Translations under genes and position numbers: made by a program
Shown here: positions 35,062-44,186 of the stretch, in pieces
How the letters are laid out: every line of letters begins with the position of its first letter
Position numbering within the stretch: the first letter of the stretch is position 1
The notes under the pieces: generated by a model
Told to the model about the DNA's origin: nothing
Databases searched by the model: none
What the model saw: only the letters and a program-made list of their open reading frames with translations
NCBI GenBank assembly: GCA_018432235.1
Contig: JAHDLO010000026.1
Span: forward strand, 62,001 to 126,000
DNA from: Clostridiaceae bacterium
Lineage (GTDB): Bacteria; Bacillota; Clostridia; Peptostreptococcales; Natronincolaceae
Direction of reading: 5' to 3'
Length of the DNA stretch: 64,000 nucleotides

Positions 35062-36186
35062 ATGGAGAGATTCAGACTGGTGATAGCTGATAGAGATAGA
35101 CGTTTTCTTAAGGCAATCAACAATTATTTTATAAGTCAAAAGCTCAATAGCTTTGAGCTCATATCAATATCAGACTATGAGAGACTTAATCAGCAGCTTC
35201 AAACAATAGAAGGCAGCCTTGACCTACTGTTAATCAATAAGGAGCTGCTGCTTCCGGAGCTAAATGTCAGCAAAGCTGCTATAGTTATTGAGCTACTGGA
35301 GGAGCAAGAGGCTGAAGAGGAGTTGCCACGGAAGGGGATTTATAAGTATCAACCGGGGGACAGATTGGTGAATCAAATTTTACAGCTGCTTTATGAAGCA
35401 AAGCCAGGGAGAAATCTATTAATAACAAAAAAAGAGGAAGCATCTCTTATCCTGCTCTTTTATTCACCATCAGGCGGTATCGGACTTACTTCTGCTTGTA
35501 TTGCGGCCGCCAGAGCCACAGCTCAACTGGGAGGCAAAGTCCTGTATCTAAATTTTGAGGCTATTCCTTCACATGCTTTGCTGCTAAAGCCCAATGATAC
35601 CTTGAATGCTTCAAAGCTATATTATGCCATCAAAAAACGAAGCAGTAATATCATGCTGAAGCTGGAGGCTAATGTATTGGCGGATACAGACTCAGGACTC
35701 CATTATTTAGCACCTGCCGACAGCCTATTGGAGCTGGAGGAATTGACGGTAGAAGATCTTCAGCTGCTGCTGAGCAGCCTTAAGGAAAGTAGACTTTATG
35801 ACTACATCTTCATCGATTCGTCGCCTCAATTCAATATAAAAACCAAATTTTTGATGGTGGAATGTGACACTATGGTATTGATGTCTGAAGCCTCCACAAT
35901 TGGCAGTCTAAAGCTTTCAATGCTGGAAAGAGAGCTGATGAGAAATAATCTTGATGCTCAAATTACGGATAAGCTGGTGCTGCTGCAGAAGGCTTATGCT
36001 GATGGTGAGGATATAAGAACCTCTAAGCTAAACCCTCACGCAGGGGCAGTATACAAGCTGCCTGTCATGACTGATATTTATATAAATCGCGCTATGGGCT
36101 TAGATTTCAACGGAGAAAGTGAATGTATAAGAACGATGTCTGCTTTTGCAGGTGACTTAATAAAAAGCAATAAAAGGAATGATTGA
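35062..36186 (+). CDS. TadZ/CpaE-like ATPase-fold protein with degenerate P-loop
   Basis: 374-residue localisation factor of the Tad machine. Residues 1-115 are an atypical receiver-like domain without phosphorylation residues. Residues about 125-370 are a ParA/MinD-like fold: LLFYSPSGGIGLTSACIAAA replaces the canonical GGVGKTT, so the Walker A Lys is missing; YDYIFIDSSPQF is a recognisable Walker B-like strand. TadZ proteins mark the assembly site. The ATG follows AAGGGGG. It is three bases upstream of the CpaF gene in effect, suggesting coupling. Confidence 0.88.
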   Translation: MERFRLVIADRDRRFLKAINNYFISQKLNSFELISISDYERLNQQLQTIEGSLDLLLINKELLLPELNVSKAAIVIELLEEQEAEEELPRKGIYKYQPGDRLVNQILQLLYEAKPGRNLLITKKEEASLILLFYSPSGGIGLTSACIAAARATAQLGGKVLYLNFEAIPSHALLLKPNDTLNASKLYYAIKKRSSNIMLKLEANVLADTDSGLHYLAPADSLLELEELTVEDLQLLLSSLKESRLYDYIFIDSSPQFNIKTKFLMVECDTMVLMSEASTIGSLKLSMLERELMRNNLDAQITDKLVLLQKAYADGEDIRTSKLNPHAGAVYKLPVMTDIYINRAMGLDFNGESECIRTMSAFAGDLIKSNKRND

Positions 36187-36188
36187 TT

Positions 36189-37424
36189 ATGGCGGCTGAA
36201 AGATTGACGGAAATAATAGATATGCTGAAGCTTGAGGTTAAATCGGTTATCGACTTAACCAAGGTCCCCTCTGATACTGAAATAGAGGCAGCGATCGAGA
36301 CGGTAGTCTTCAATTGGTCAAGGGAGAACTACCTCAGTATTCAGGAGAAGGAGGAGGTAATAGATAGAATTTTTAATGGCATGAGGCGATTGGATATACT
36401 TCAGCCTTTGCTGGAGGATCAGACTATAACAGAAATAATGGTAAATGGTCCGGAATGTATATTTATTGAGAGGGCCGGCAGGCTGGAGGCTGTGGATGCC
36501 GTCTTTGAAAGCAGGAAAAAGCTGGAGGATGTGATACAGAACATTGTTGCCAGACTCAACAGGCTGGTGAACGAAGCCTCTCCCATTGTAGATGCCAGAC
36601 TTCAAGACGGCTCAAGGGTCAATGTGGTCTTATCACCTATAGCCCTTGAAGGACCGATACTGACCATAAGAAAATTTCCCGAAAAATCCATAACTATGTC
36701 AGAGCTGATCTCCTTCGGCAGCCTTTCCTTGGAGGCTGCAGAATTTTTAAAGCAGATGGTGAAGGCAAAATACAACATTTTGATATGTGGCGGTACAGGC
36801 TCTGGAAAAACAACCTTCCTTAATGTTCTATCTAACTATATTCCACAGGAGGAGCGGGTAATTACGATTGAGGATTCTGCTGAGCTACAGCTCAAGACAG
36901 TTAAAAATCTTGTAAGGCTTGAGACAAGAAATGCCAATATCGAAGGAAGGGGTGAAATCAGTATCAGGGATTTAATAAAGGCATCCTTGAGAATGAGACC
37001 CGACAGGATAATTGTTGGGGAAGTAAGAGGTCCAGAGGCCATAGACATGCTGCAGGCCATGAATACAGGCCATGACGGCTCACTAACAACTGGCCATGCA
37101 AACTCCACGGGAGATATGCTCAGTAGGCTGGAAACTATGGTGATAAGTGGTGCTGCCATACCGCTGGAAGCCATCAGAAGGCAGATTGCATCAGCAATAG
37201 ATATCATTATATATATTTCAAGATTAAGAGACAGGTCAAGGCGTATCGTTGAAATCGCAGAGGTCGCTGGATACGTGGGCAATGAAATTCGACTAAGTTC
37301 TCTCTTTTACCATAGGGAAACCGGGGAGACAGAGGAAGGTAGAATAATTGGAGAGCTTGTTAGGACAGGTGAATTGAAGGATGTTGACAAGCTGATTAAG
37401 GCAGGATTAAAACCAAATAAGTAA
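36189..37424 (+). CDS. TadA/CpaF-family secretion ATPase
   Basis: Hexameric motor ATPase of the Tad pilus. About 411 residues from ATG 36189; a TTG six bases earlier is the other option. Motifs: the N1 domain, ITEIMVNGPECIFIERAGRL (CpaF signature), Walker A ICGGTGSGKTTFLNVLS, Asp box TIEDSAELQL, Walker B RPDRIIVGEVRGPEA and the His box HDGSLTTGHANS. All catalytic motifs are intact, in contrast to the TadZ-like protein. It is followed by the two membrane platform genes. Confidence 0.95.
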   Translation: MAAERLTEIIDMLKLEVKSVIDLTKVPSDTEIEAAIETVVFNWSRENYLSIQEKEEVIDRIFNGMRRLDILQPLLEDQTITEIMVNGPECIFIERAGRLEAVDAVFESRKKLEDVIQNIVARLNRLVNEASPIVDARLQDGSRVNVVLSPIALEGPILTIRKFPEKSITMSELISFGSLSLEAAEFLKQMVKAKYNILICGGTGSGKTTFLNVLSNYIPQEERVITIEDSAELQLKTVKNLVRLETRNANIEGRGEISIRDLIKASLRMRPDRIIVGEVRGPEAIDMLQAMNTGHDGSLTTGHANSTGDMLSRLETMVISGAAIPLEAIRRQIASAIDIIIYISRLRDRSRRIVEIAEVAGYVGNEIRLSSLFYHRETGETEEGRIIGELVRTGELKDVDKLIKAGLKPNK

Positions 37425-37435
37425 GGAAGGATACT

Positions 37436-38275
37436 ATGAAGATATTATTTTGGATAATCGGTGGGGTATCTGCCTTGGCACTACTGGGCTTGAGTATACC
37501 TAAGAAAAAAAGGCGGGAGACAATTGAAGGCAATCATAAAAATCCGCTTTATCGTATGACGGCGAAGGAAAGGCTTTGGTCTTTTCTATATGCTGCTGCA
37601 GTCATCTTTGCTGTAGGCTACCTTTTTTACAGGAGTATGCTGGTATCGGCTCTGCTTATGCCATTGGCGCTGCTATATCCTAAAATAAGGGAGGCGCAGC
37701 TAATAAGGCAGAGGAAACGTCAGATGAGCTTGCAATTTAAAGAGGCGCTTCATTGCATATCAACTTCCCTTGTGGTAGGAAAATCTATAGAAAATGCCTT
37801 TAGAGAGGCCCCGGCAGAGCTTTTGCTGCTATATCCTGATGAAAATACCACCATTGTAAGGGAGCTTCAAAAAATAAACAGGGCATTGGAAATGAATTTC
37901 AGTATCGAAGAGGCGATTCAGGATTTTGCCAATAGAACAGAGCTGGAGGATGTCAGTTACTTCTCTGAGGTTTTTATCCTTTGCAAGCGTACCGGGGGAA
38001 ATCTGGTGGAGGTTGTCAGAAATACCTCCAGAATCATATCTGAAAAGCAGGATTTCCTTCAGGAGCTGGAACTGATGCTGGCCCAGAGAAAATTTGAACA
38101 AAGGCTTCTGTCTGTAATTCCCATATTTTTAATATTTGCCCTTTCGGCCACATCACCGGATTATATGAATCCCGTATTTACAACTCTGGCAGGAAGAATA
38201 GCCATGACTGTCGCCATTGGGTTGTTTTTAATCGCCTTCTATATAGCCAATAAAATCATAGAAATAGAGGTGTAG
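37436..38275 (+). CDS. TadB-like type II secretion F-family platform protein
   Basis: 279-residue inner-membrane platform protein. N-terminal TM segments (about 2-15 and 50-80), a cytoplasmic T2SSF domain (about 100-215; FKEALHCISTSLVVGKSIEN and VSYFSEVFILCKRTGGNLVE), and two TM segments at the end. It would couple motor ATPase rotation to pilin insertion together with the TadC-like product. The ATG follows AAGGAAGG; the next gene begins 2 bp after its stop. Confidence 0.9.
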   Translation: MKILFWIIGGVSALALLGLSIPKKKRRETIEGNHKNPLYRMTAKERLWSFLYAAAVIFAVGYLFYRSMLVSALLMPLALLYPKIREAQLIRQRKRQMSLQFKEALHCISTSLVVGKSIENAFREAPAELLLLYPDENTTIVRELQKINRALEMNFSIEEAIQDFANRTELEDVSYFSEVFILCKRTGGNLVEVVRNTSRIISEKQDFLQELELMLAQRKFEQRLLSVIPIFLIFALSATSPDYMNPVFTTLAGRIAMTVAIGLFLIAFYIANKIIEIEV

Positions 38276-38277
38276 CT

Positions 38278-39090
38278 ATGAGTTTCTATTCAGAGGATAT
38301 CAAGGGAGTGGATAGAAAAGATTTTCCCTTGCTAAAGCTGCTGCCAATAGGATTTTTGATATTGGATGTCTTTAGGTACAAATTTAATAGAGGCTACGAT
38401 AAGCGCCTTTTATACAAGCTGTCGGAGCTATATGGCAGGGAAAATTCGCTAAAATACCTGAGGGTTTTTTGGGCAAACCAAATAGTCATGGTGCTTATGG
38501 TAGTGCCTATAACAATTCTTCTTTTGATAGGAGGTGGCATAAAGGAGCTGTCGGGGGAGGTGGCTTTTATAGTATTTCTTGCGCCTGTTTTAACGGTATA
38601 TAGTCTAAATGCTGAGCTAGAAAAAAAGGTGAAGCTTAGAAGAAGGCAGCTTACTATGGATTTCTGTGATTTTCTCAGTATAATGATACTGCTGATCAAT
38701 GCAGGCATGAATATTTTTAGCGTTTGGGAGAGGATCGCCCTTGACCATAGCAGATCAGGCATTTTTCACGACGAGGTGAAGCGAACCTATAACGAGATTA
38801 TAGGTGGAAAGCCAGAGACAGAGGCCTATGAGGATTTTGCTCAACGCTGTAAAATACCGGAGATATCGAAATTTATCGCCCTTTTACTTCAGAATATTAA
38901 GAAGGGTAATGATGAAATGGTAATGGCTTTGCGACAGCAGGTAAGTGAGAGCTGGAACATAAGAAAAGGGCTGGCAAAAACCCTTGGTGAAGAAGCCTCT
39001 ACAAAGCTGCTATTGCCTATGATGTTGATGTTTGGAGGCATACTTCTAATAGTAATTACGCCTGCAATATTAATTTTAAGTGCAATGTAA
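38278..39090 (+). CDS. TadC-like type II secretion F-family platform protein
   Basis: 270-residue second platform protein. TM segments near about 55-105 and at the C terminus flank a T2SSF domain (MDFCDFLSIMILLINAGMNI, then YEDFAQRCKIPEISKFIALL and the closing LGEEASTKLLLPMMLMFGGI). The start ATG follows GAGGTG within the end of the tadB-like gene. Downstream is a 180-bp gap with a structured leader before the pilin gene. Confidence 0.9.
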   Translation: MSFYSEDIKGVDRKDFPLLKLLPIGFLILDVFRYKFNRGYDKRLLYKLSELYGRENSLKYLRVFWANQIVMVLMVVPITILLLIGGGIKELSGEVAFIVFLAPVLTVYSLNAELEKKVKLRRRQLTMDFCDFLSIMILLINAGMNIFSVWERIALDHSRSGIFHDEVKRTYNEIIGGKPETEAYEDFAQRCKIPEISKFIALLLQNIKKGNDEMVMALRQQVSESWNIRKGLAKTLGEEASTKLLLPMMLMFGGILLIVITPAILILSAM

Positions 39091-39097
39091 ATAAGTG

Positions 39098-39152
39098 CCT
39101 CGTTGCACATAAGCTTAGGTTAGACCCTGAGGAAAATATAAATGCAGCGAGG
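39098..39152 (+). promoter_or_regulatory. Structured leader RNA before the pilin gene
   Basis: CCTCGTTGCA (39098-39107) pairs with TGCAGCGAGG (39143-39152), one G-U pair, enclosing a smaller stem CTTAGG (39114-39119) / CCTGAG (39126-39131). It lacks a T tract, so it is not an intrinsic terminator. It may stabilise or process the highly expressed pilin mRNA or regulate it; this is inferred from position. Confidence 0.5.
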
Positions 39153-39270
39153 TGGAGGCGGAAGGCATATCGAGTAATATTGAGACTGACGACAACAAAG
39201 CAATATGGAAAGTGACAAAACATAACTAAGAATTTGATTGCGACGAGACACTATGAGAGGAGAGATTGTA

Positions 39271-39462
39271 ATGCTAAAGCTGTTAAAGGATTTTATGCTG
39301 GAGGAGGATGGTTTGGGAACGGTGGAAATCGTACTGCTGATAGCGGTATTGGTAGGACTGGCCTTGATTTTTAAGGACAGTATCATTGGCTTTGTTAAAA
39401 GGATTCTAGCTCAGATTACAGGACAGGAAAATGCCTTTGATCCCGATTCTATGGGAAATTGA
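39271..39462 (+). CDS. Flp-type (type IVb) pilin
   Basis: 63-residue prepilin, the structural subunit of the Tad pilus. ATG 39271 with AGAGGAGAG upstream is preferred to the earlier in-frame TTG 39238. A short acidic leader MLKLLKDFMLEEDG is followed by LGTVEIVLLIAVLVGLALIF, a hydrophobic pilin helix with the conserved Glu, as in the Flp1-like family. The likely cleavage site is just before this helix. The C terminus is short and Asn-ended. It overlaps no gene but is five bases upstream of the TadE-like gene start. Confidence 0.85.
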   Translation: MLKLLKDFMLEEDGLGTVEIVLLIAVLVGLALIFKDSIIGFVKRILAQITGQENAFDPDSMGN

Positions 39463-39466
39463 TGAG

Positions 39467-40141
39467 ATGCAGAGAAGGGGAAAAGGCTTAATTGACAGCG
39501 ACAGGAGGGGTAGCTTTACGGTTGAGCTGGCACTGGTTTTTCCGGTGGTAATGATAGGAATAGTCGCGACATTGTATATTATCCTCCTTTTATATCAATA
39601 TGCTTTTTTACAAGCCCTAGCCAATAGGACTGCATATCGTGCAGCTGCTGAATATGCAGCTATTGGCTCAATAGGCGGTATGGAAGAGGATTTCAAGCTA
39701 TTAAATGGAGAAAGAGGCGCTGTGGTAAATAAAGGGCTGTATTGGCAGCTGGGAATATTTGATGACAACGAGGGCAAGGAGAGAATTATAGAGGCTTATG
39801 CCAAGGAGGGGTTCAAGGGGTATCAGCCCTTGAAGCTTCACAACAGTAGTGTTGAGGCAAGTGTGAGCAACTACATCCTTTACAAAAATCTGAAGATCAG
39901 GATAGTAGCTGAATACCGGCTGCCGGTCTTTTATGTTAATAATGCCCTTGGCCTCAAGAGCAGCTTTCAAATTATTGCTGAGGGAGAGGCGATGATCAAG
40001 GATAACGCCGAAATAATTAGAAATACAGACTATTTGATAGAGCTAATGGACAGAACAGAGGTCACCTCCAGCTTAAAGAACAGCTATACTAGAATGCTGG
40101 AGACCTGGAGCAGAGGAGTAAATGATATTTTAAATGAGTAG
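39467..40141 (+). CDS. TadE-like minor pilin
   Basis: About 224 residues from ATG 39467 (an ATG at 39431 is an alternative inside the pilin gene). After a basic leader, GSFTVELALVFPVVMIGIVA (Gly then Glu at +5 relative to it) is the TadE pseudopilin helix, cleaved by an A24 peptidase. The extracytoplasmic domain is mixed alpha/beta with no known fold visible. Probable minor pilin or assembly factor. Confidence 0.82.
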   Translation: MQRRGKGLIDSDRRGSFTVELALVFPVVMIGIVATLYIILLLYQYAFLQALANRTAYRAAAEYAAIGSIGGMEEDFKLLNGERGAVVNKGLYWQLGIFDDNEGKERIIEAYAKEGFKGYQPLKLHNSSVEASVSNYILYKNLKIRIVAEYRLPVFYVNNALGLKSSFQIIAEGEAMIKDNAEIIRNTDYLIELMDRTEVTSSLKNSYTRMLETWSRGVNDILNE

Positions 40142-40172
40142 GCTGTCTGTGGTATTAAGGGGGGAGGAAGCT

Positions 40173-42365
40173 TTGCTTAATAAAAATGAAGGGGCGATTA
40201 CCGTTTTTTTCAGCATCACAATCCTGGCCTTCATCGTTTTTACTGCGGTGATAGTGGAGGGCAGCAGAATAAAAATTGCAGAGCTGCAGGGACATAGGGC
40301 CTTAGAGGTATCGGCTAACTCGCTGCTGGCAGGCTATAACAGTCTGTTAAAGGAGGAATATGGCCTTTTTGCACTTGCCAATCCCGATGGGGACTATCTG
40401 GACAAAACTGTTAGAACATATTTTTCAGGCAACACCTCAGATGCAGAGGCATATTGGCGGCTTTATGACCACAGGCTGGATTCCCTTGAAATTGCATTAA
40501 AGGATAGCTTAAATGAGGCTTCTGTAGTAAAACAACAAATACTTCAGCTGATGAAATATAGAGGCCTGGAGTCTTTGGGGGAGAGTATGCTGGATAAGCT
40601 TGAGTTGATATCTTCTACCGGAGGAACCCTTCAGATCCTTGATAATAAATTGAAGCTGGAGCGGGAAATGCAAAGGCTTTCTAATCTGCAGCAGCAGCTC
40701 AAAGTGCTTGTAGAGACATCCGCGGGCTTTGACGGAGGAGAAAGCGTTAGGACATTAAATGATATTCAGGCGGAGGCCTTTGATATTCTTTCAATTAAGG
40801 CCAGTATAAGGTCGGTGGAGTCAGATATTTCTGATATAAGAGCAAGTCTGCAGGGAGCACCGGGGTCAGCCTCAGAAGCAGTATATGAATTCCTCTATCA
40901 GCTTAGCCTTTCGCTACAGGAGTTAAATGCGGAGATGGCAGCTAAAACAAATCACATAGTTGAAGGCTTCAGCAGTATTACGACTCAGTTAGGTGCTTAC
41001 TTAGATGTTAACCGAGAAATTCAAGAAATAGTTCAGGAAATTGGTCTGCAAAGGTCTGCTGTGAATCAGGAATACCAGCAATATAAGAATCTGATGGAGG
41101 CCAGTAGTAAGGAGCTGCAGGAAGAGGCTAGAAAGGCTCTAGAAGGGGAGCTGAAGACGTATGAAGCGCTTTTAAATCCAGAGGAGCTTCAGCAAATAAA
41201 GGCGGTGGCTATAAATAACGAAGCCATCCTCAAGCAGGCGAATGCTATCCTGACGGAGATTGAGCAAAACACATTCAGAGGCATCAGAGAGAATAGCCCA
41301 GATGTCTTTGGGCAACGGTCGATCGGGACATATGCCAATATTATTGGAGGCTATAATACCAGCACCAGCTATTCAATGCCACAGCTGTCAGGCGATGAAG
41401 CTTCTGAAAGTGATTTGAAGGATACGCGAAAAGAGGAGGCTAAAGGCGCCAAGGATATTGTTGAGGAGGCGGTTTCCGGAAAAACAGTAACTATTTCTCA
41501 GGAAATACTGAACCTGTTGCCCTCTAAGGGAGGTCATATAAATGATGGCAAAGGACAGGAGATAGAGTTTGAAGAGGATAAGGTGAATGGGGGCTATACC
41601 GAGGAGAGCTTTTCAGGATTTAATGCCATAGTGTCGGGGCTGAAGGATTTTGGTATCGATTTGAGGGATCATTTACTTATAAACGAATATGCCATAGGAA
41701 CATTTAAGCATTACACCTCCGATATGGACAAAGGTACGAAAAGCCCCACCGGACAGTACAAAAGCAGCAGACAAAGCTATTTTGACTATGAGGTTGAATA
41801 CATTCTATACGGCAATACATCGCAGCTACAAAATGTCACTGAAGCTAAACGGGATATTTTATTGATGCGTTTTGTTCTAAATATCGTTTACATCTATACA
41901 CAACCCCATCTGGTGAATAGAGCAGCCGTACTAGCTGCTGCCATAGCTGCTCCTCTAGGCGGTGCTGCCATGCCAATTATTAAAACCATGATCATAGCAG
42001 GCTGGGCAATGGGCTATGCCATAGAGGATGCCAACAAGCTACTAAAGGGAGATGAAGTACTGCTCTACAGAGGCAACGAGGCTATAAAGACTGACTATCA
42101 GGATTATTTGAGGTTTTTTCTGCTGATGAGGAACTCAGATTCAGAAATGAGACTGTTAAGGATAATGGATTTAGTACAGCTGAATATGCATAAAAAAAGA
42201 GATTCCGGCTCAGAGTTTTTCAGAGCTGATTATTATTCGGGTCTTACGCTTAACGGAGAATACTCCATTAAATTTCTTTTTATGAAGCTGCCATTGATAC
42301 AAAAACAGCTGGGGGACCTGGGCAATCGTTATGGCTTTAAAAAAACCGTATGGACCGGCTACTAA
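40173..42365 (+). CDS. Large TadG-like protein, DUF5702 type
   Basis: About 730 residues. The start is TTG 40173 with GGGGAGG five bases upstream, giving MLNKNEGAITVFFSITILAF, a TadG/TadE-like leader; an ATG at 40134 overlapping the previous stop is the alternative. The segment after the TM helix, VEGSRIKIAELQGHRALEVS, is typical of DUF5702 proteins in clostridial Tad loci. Residues about 80-400 are long coiled coils; then a low-complexity linker and a C-terminal domain with a hydrophobic helical pair (about 590-640). It is probably a membrane-anchored extracellular scaffold. Confidence 0.85.
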   Translation: MLNKNEGAITVFFSITILAFIVFTAVIVEGSRIKIAELQGHRALEVSANSLLAGYNSLLKEEYGLFALANPDGDYLDKTVRTYFSGNTSDAEAYWRLYDHRLDSLEIALKDSLNEASVVKQQILQLMKYRGLESLGESMLDKLELISSTGGTLQILDNKLKLEREMQRLSNLQQQLKVLVETSAGFDGGESVRTLNDIQAEAFDILSIKASIRSVESDISDIRASLQGAPGSASEAVYEFLYQLSLSLQELNAEMAAKTNHIVEGFSSITTQLGAYLDVNREIQEIVQEIGLQRSAVNQEYQQYKNLMEASSKELQEEARKALEGELKTYEALLNPEELQQIKAVAINNEAILKQANAILTEIEQNTFRGIRENSPDVFGQRSIGTYANIIGGYNTSTSYSMPQLSGDEASESDLKDTRKEEAKGAKDIVEEAVSGKTVTISQEILNLLPSKGGHINDGKGQEIEFEEDKVNGGYTEESFSGFNAIVSGLKDFGIDLRDHLLINEYAIGTFKHYTSDMDKGTKSPTGQYKSSRQSYFDYEVEYILYGNTSQLQNVTEAKRDILLMRFVLNIVYIYTQPHLVNRAAVLAAAIAAPLGGAAMPIIKTMIIAGWAMGYAIEDANKLLKGDEVLLYRGNEAIKTDYQDYLRFFLLMRNSDSEMRLLRIMDLVQLNMHKKRDSGSEFFRADYYSGLTLNGEYSIKFLFMKLPLIQKQLGDLGNRYGFKKTVWTGY

Positions 42366-42375
42366 GGGTGAGGGT

Positions 42376-43662
42376 ATGAGTAATTTAAAGGATAAGAAGG
42401 GTTCAATAACCGTTGAGGCGGCTTTAGTATTGCCTATTTTCATATGTGCGGTGCTTACCATCGGCTTTCTCATTAAGGTTTACTATGTTCAGGAAATATT
42501 CCAACAAGCAATAACCGAGGCGGCAAATGAAATATCCTCCTATTCCTATGTATACTATGCGTCTGGATTATACGACATACAGGAGGATATCGACAGGGGG
42601 CTTCAGGAGAAGGCCAAGGAGGCTGAGGGGCTAATTGCGGAAACCGAAGACTTCTATAACAACCTCTTGGAGACTAAGGAAAGCGTGGTAAGAACAAAAG
42701 CTTCACTTGAAGGGAGCATATCGGAATTTAAGCAGCATATGACTCAAAGAGCGTTTAGTCAAGGCATGGACAGAATATTTGCCACAATAGATGAGGTAAA
42801 ATACACTAAAAGTCAAGTTGAAGCTCTATTAGAGAAATTGAATGCGCTTACAGAAAAAGGATTGGATAATCCTCAGGAAAAACTGAAGAGCTTTGCTGCC
42901 CTGATGGGTAGCGAGGCATGGCGGAATGGGAAAGCCTTTTTGGGCGGTATGCTGACACAGCAGCTGATGGAAAAGCATCTTGTAACCCTTGAGGATAATA
43001 GCATCAGCAGTCGTTTGTTGAAGCTTAATGTTATAGATGGCATAGAGGGACTTGATCTTTCAGAGTCTAGTTTTTTTGAGGGAAATGAGGATATTCATAT
43101 TGTATTGAAGTATAAAATAAAAATTCCATTGCCAATAGATGTGGTAAAGGCCATTCCCATAAGGCAGGAGGCCACTGCCCGGGGTTGGTTGGGGGGAGAT
43201 TTTCCCAGCGACATGGCCTCTCAGGTAAGAACCAGTAAGCTTCCCCATGAGCTGGTGGATGAGGTGGTGGAGGCGGGCTACGATATCTGGGCGTTGAAGA
43301 CCTTTGACAGAGGCAGAGGAATCAAGCGGCTTCTGGGTACAAATATCGATGAGGATTTTCCCATAATTGATAAGCTGGAGAATAATACAATAACCAGCAT
43401 CAGAACCCATGATACCCGTTTAAAGAGCAATCAGGGCAGCAGCTTTATGCTTCAGCTAAAGGAGGATTTAAGAAGAATCGCTGATTATGTTGAAAGGAGC
43501 TTTAGGGGCTTTAGCATAGGACCTGAAGATTATAGCAGCAAAGAGCTGAATCTAGTTTTTCCAGATGTGGAAATCACTGAGGAGCAAATCGCTTGCCTAT
43601 ATGATATTCGCAAGCTGGCTGCAGATAAGGGTATAAGAGTAAAGATAACGGTGGTCATATAA
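42376..43662 (+). CDS. Large TadE-like protein with coiled coil
   Basis: About 428 residues from ATG 42376 (GGGTGAGGG upstream). The leader DKKGSITVEAALVLPIFICA is a textbook TadE-like prepilin helix with Gly and Glu. Residues about 55-170 are a coiled coil, and the C-terminal part (about 330-428) is a compact alpha/beta domain ending KGIRVKITVVI. The 42331 in-frame ATG overlaps the previous gene and is less likely. It would be processed by the A24 peptidase encoded next. Confidence 0.82.
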   Translation: MSNLKDKKGSITVEAALVLPIFICAVLTIGFLIKVYYVQEIFQQAITEAANEISSYSYVYYASGLYDIQEDIDRGLQEKAKEAEGLIAETEDFYNNLLETKESVVRTKASLEGSISEFKQHMTQRAFSQGMDRIFATIDEVKYTKSQVEALLEKLNALTEKGLDNPQEKLKSFAALMGSEAWRNGKAFLGGMLTQQLMEKHLVTLEDNSISSRLLKLNVIDGIEGLDLSESSFFEGNEDIHIVLKYKIKIPLPIDVVKAIPIRQEATARGWLGGDFPSDMASQVRTSKLPHELVDEVVEAGYDIWALKTFDRGRGIKRLLGTNIDEDFPIIDKLENNTITSIRTHDTRLKSNQGSSFMLQLKEDLRRIADYVERSFRGFSIGPEDYSSKELNLVFPDVEITEEQIACLYDIRKLAADKGIRVKITVVI

Positions 43663-43697
43663 GTCGATTTTTAAGAGAGTAGAGGGGTGTTGAGCAG

Positions 43698-44156
43698 ATG
43701 GCGATGCTTCATATTGCTATGTATACGGGCTTTATCCTACTGGTTGCCGCAGGAGCAATCATCGATTATAAAAAGCAATATATACCCGACAAAATAATAA
43801 TTATGGTATTAGTTCTTGGTGTTGCTAATATAGGACTTAACAATAACATAAGTATGTTTCAGGGAGTTTTAGGCTTTATGGGAATGGGCGGTATCATGCT
43901 GTCAGTTTTCTATATCTCCAAGGGAGCCATTGGGATGGGTGATGTAAAGCTGCTTACATCAATTGGTTTATTTGCAGGCTTTTGGGGAGGCATAGCTGTC
44001 ACACTATCGGCTGCCATAATAAGTGGGCTAGCCTCAATGGTGCTTCTGACTATGGGGCTGGTGAAAAGAAATAACCGCATAGCCTTTGGCCCCTTTATCT
44101 TTATTGGTTCAATGCTATATATTTTTATCGAAGGCATTGCACCCTATTTGAACTAG
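43698..44156 (+). CDS. A24-family prepilin peptidase, second of the Tad locus
   Basis: 152-residue membrane peptidase with the two catalytic Asp residues in AAGAIIDYKKQYIPD (about 17-31) and GAIGMGDVKLLTSIG (about 76-90). Shorter than the copy at 34524 and clearly divergent, so possibly specialised for the TadE/TadG-like substrates rather than the Flp pilin. The ATG follows AGAGGGGTG. Confidence 0.9.
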   Translation: MAMLHIAMYTGFILLVAAGAIIDYKKQYIPDKIIIMVLVLGVANIGLNNNISMFQGVLGFMGMGGIMLSVFYISKGAIGMGDVKLLTSIGLFAGFWGGIAVTLSAAIISGLASMVLLTMGLVKRNNRIAFGPFIFIGSMLYIFIEGIAPYLN

Positions 44157-44186
44157 GAATTTTGTGTGAGTAGAGGGGGACGAAAG

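Noticed and set aside
36183..36188. TTG as start of the CpaF gene
   Set aside because: Too close to the ribosome site; the ATG at 36189 has better spacing.
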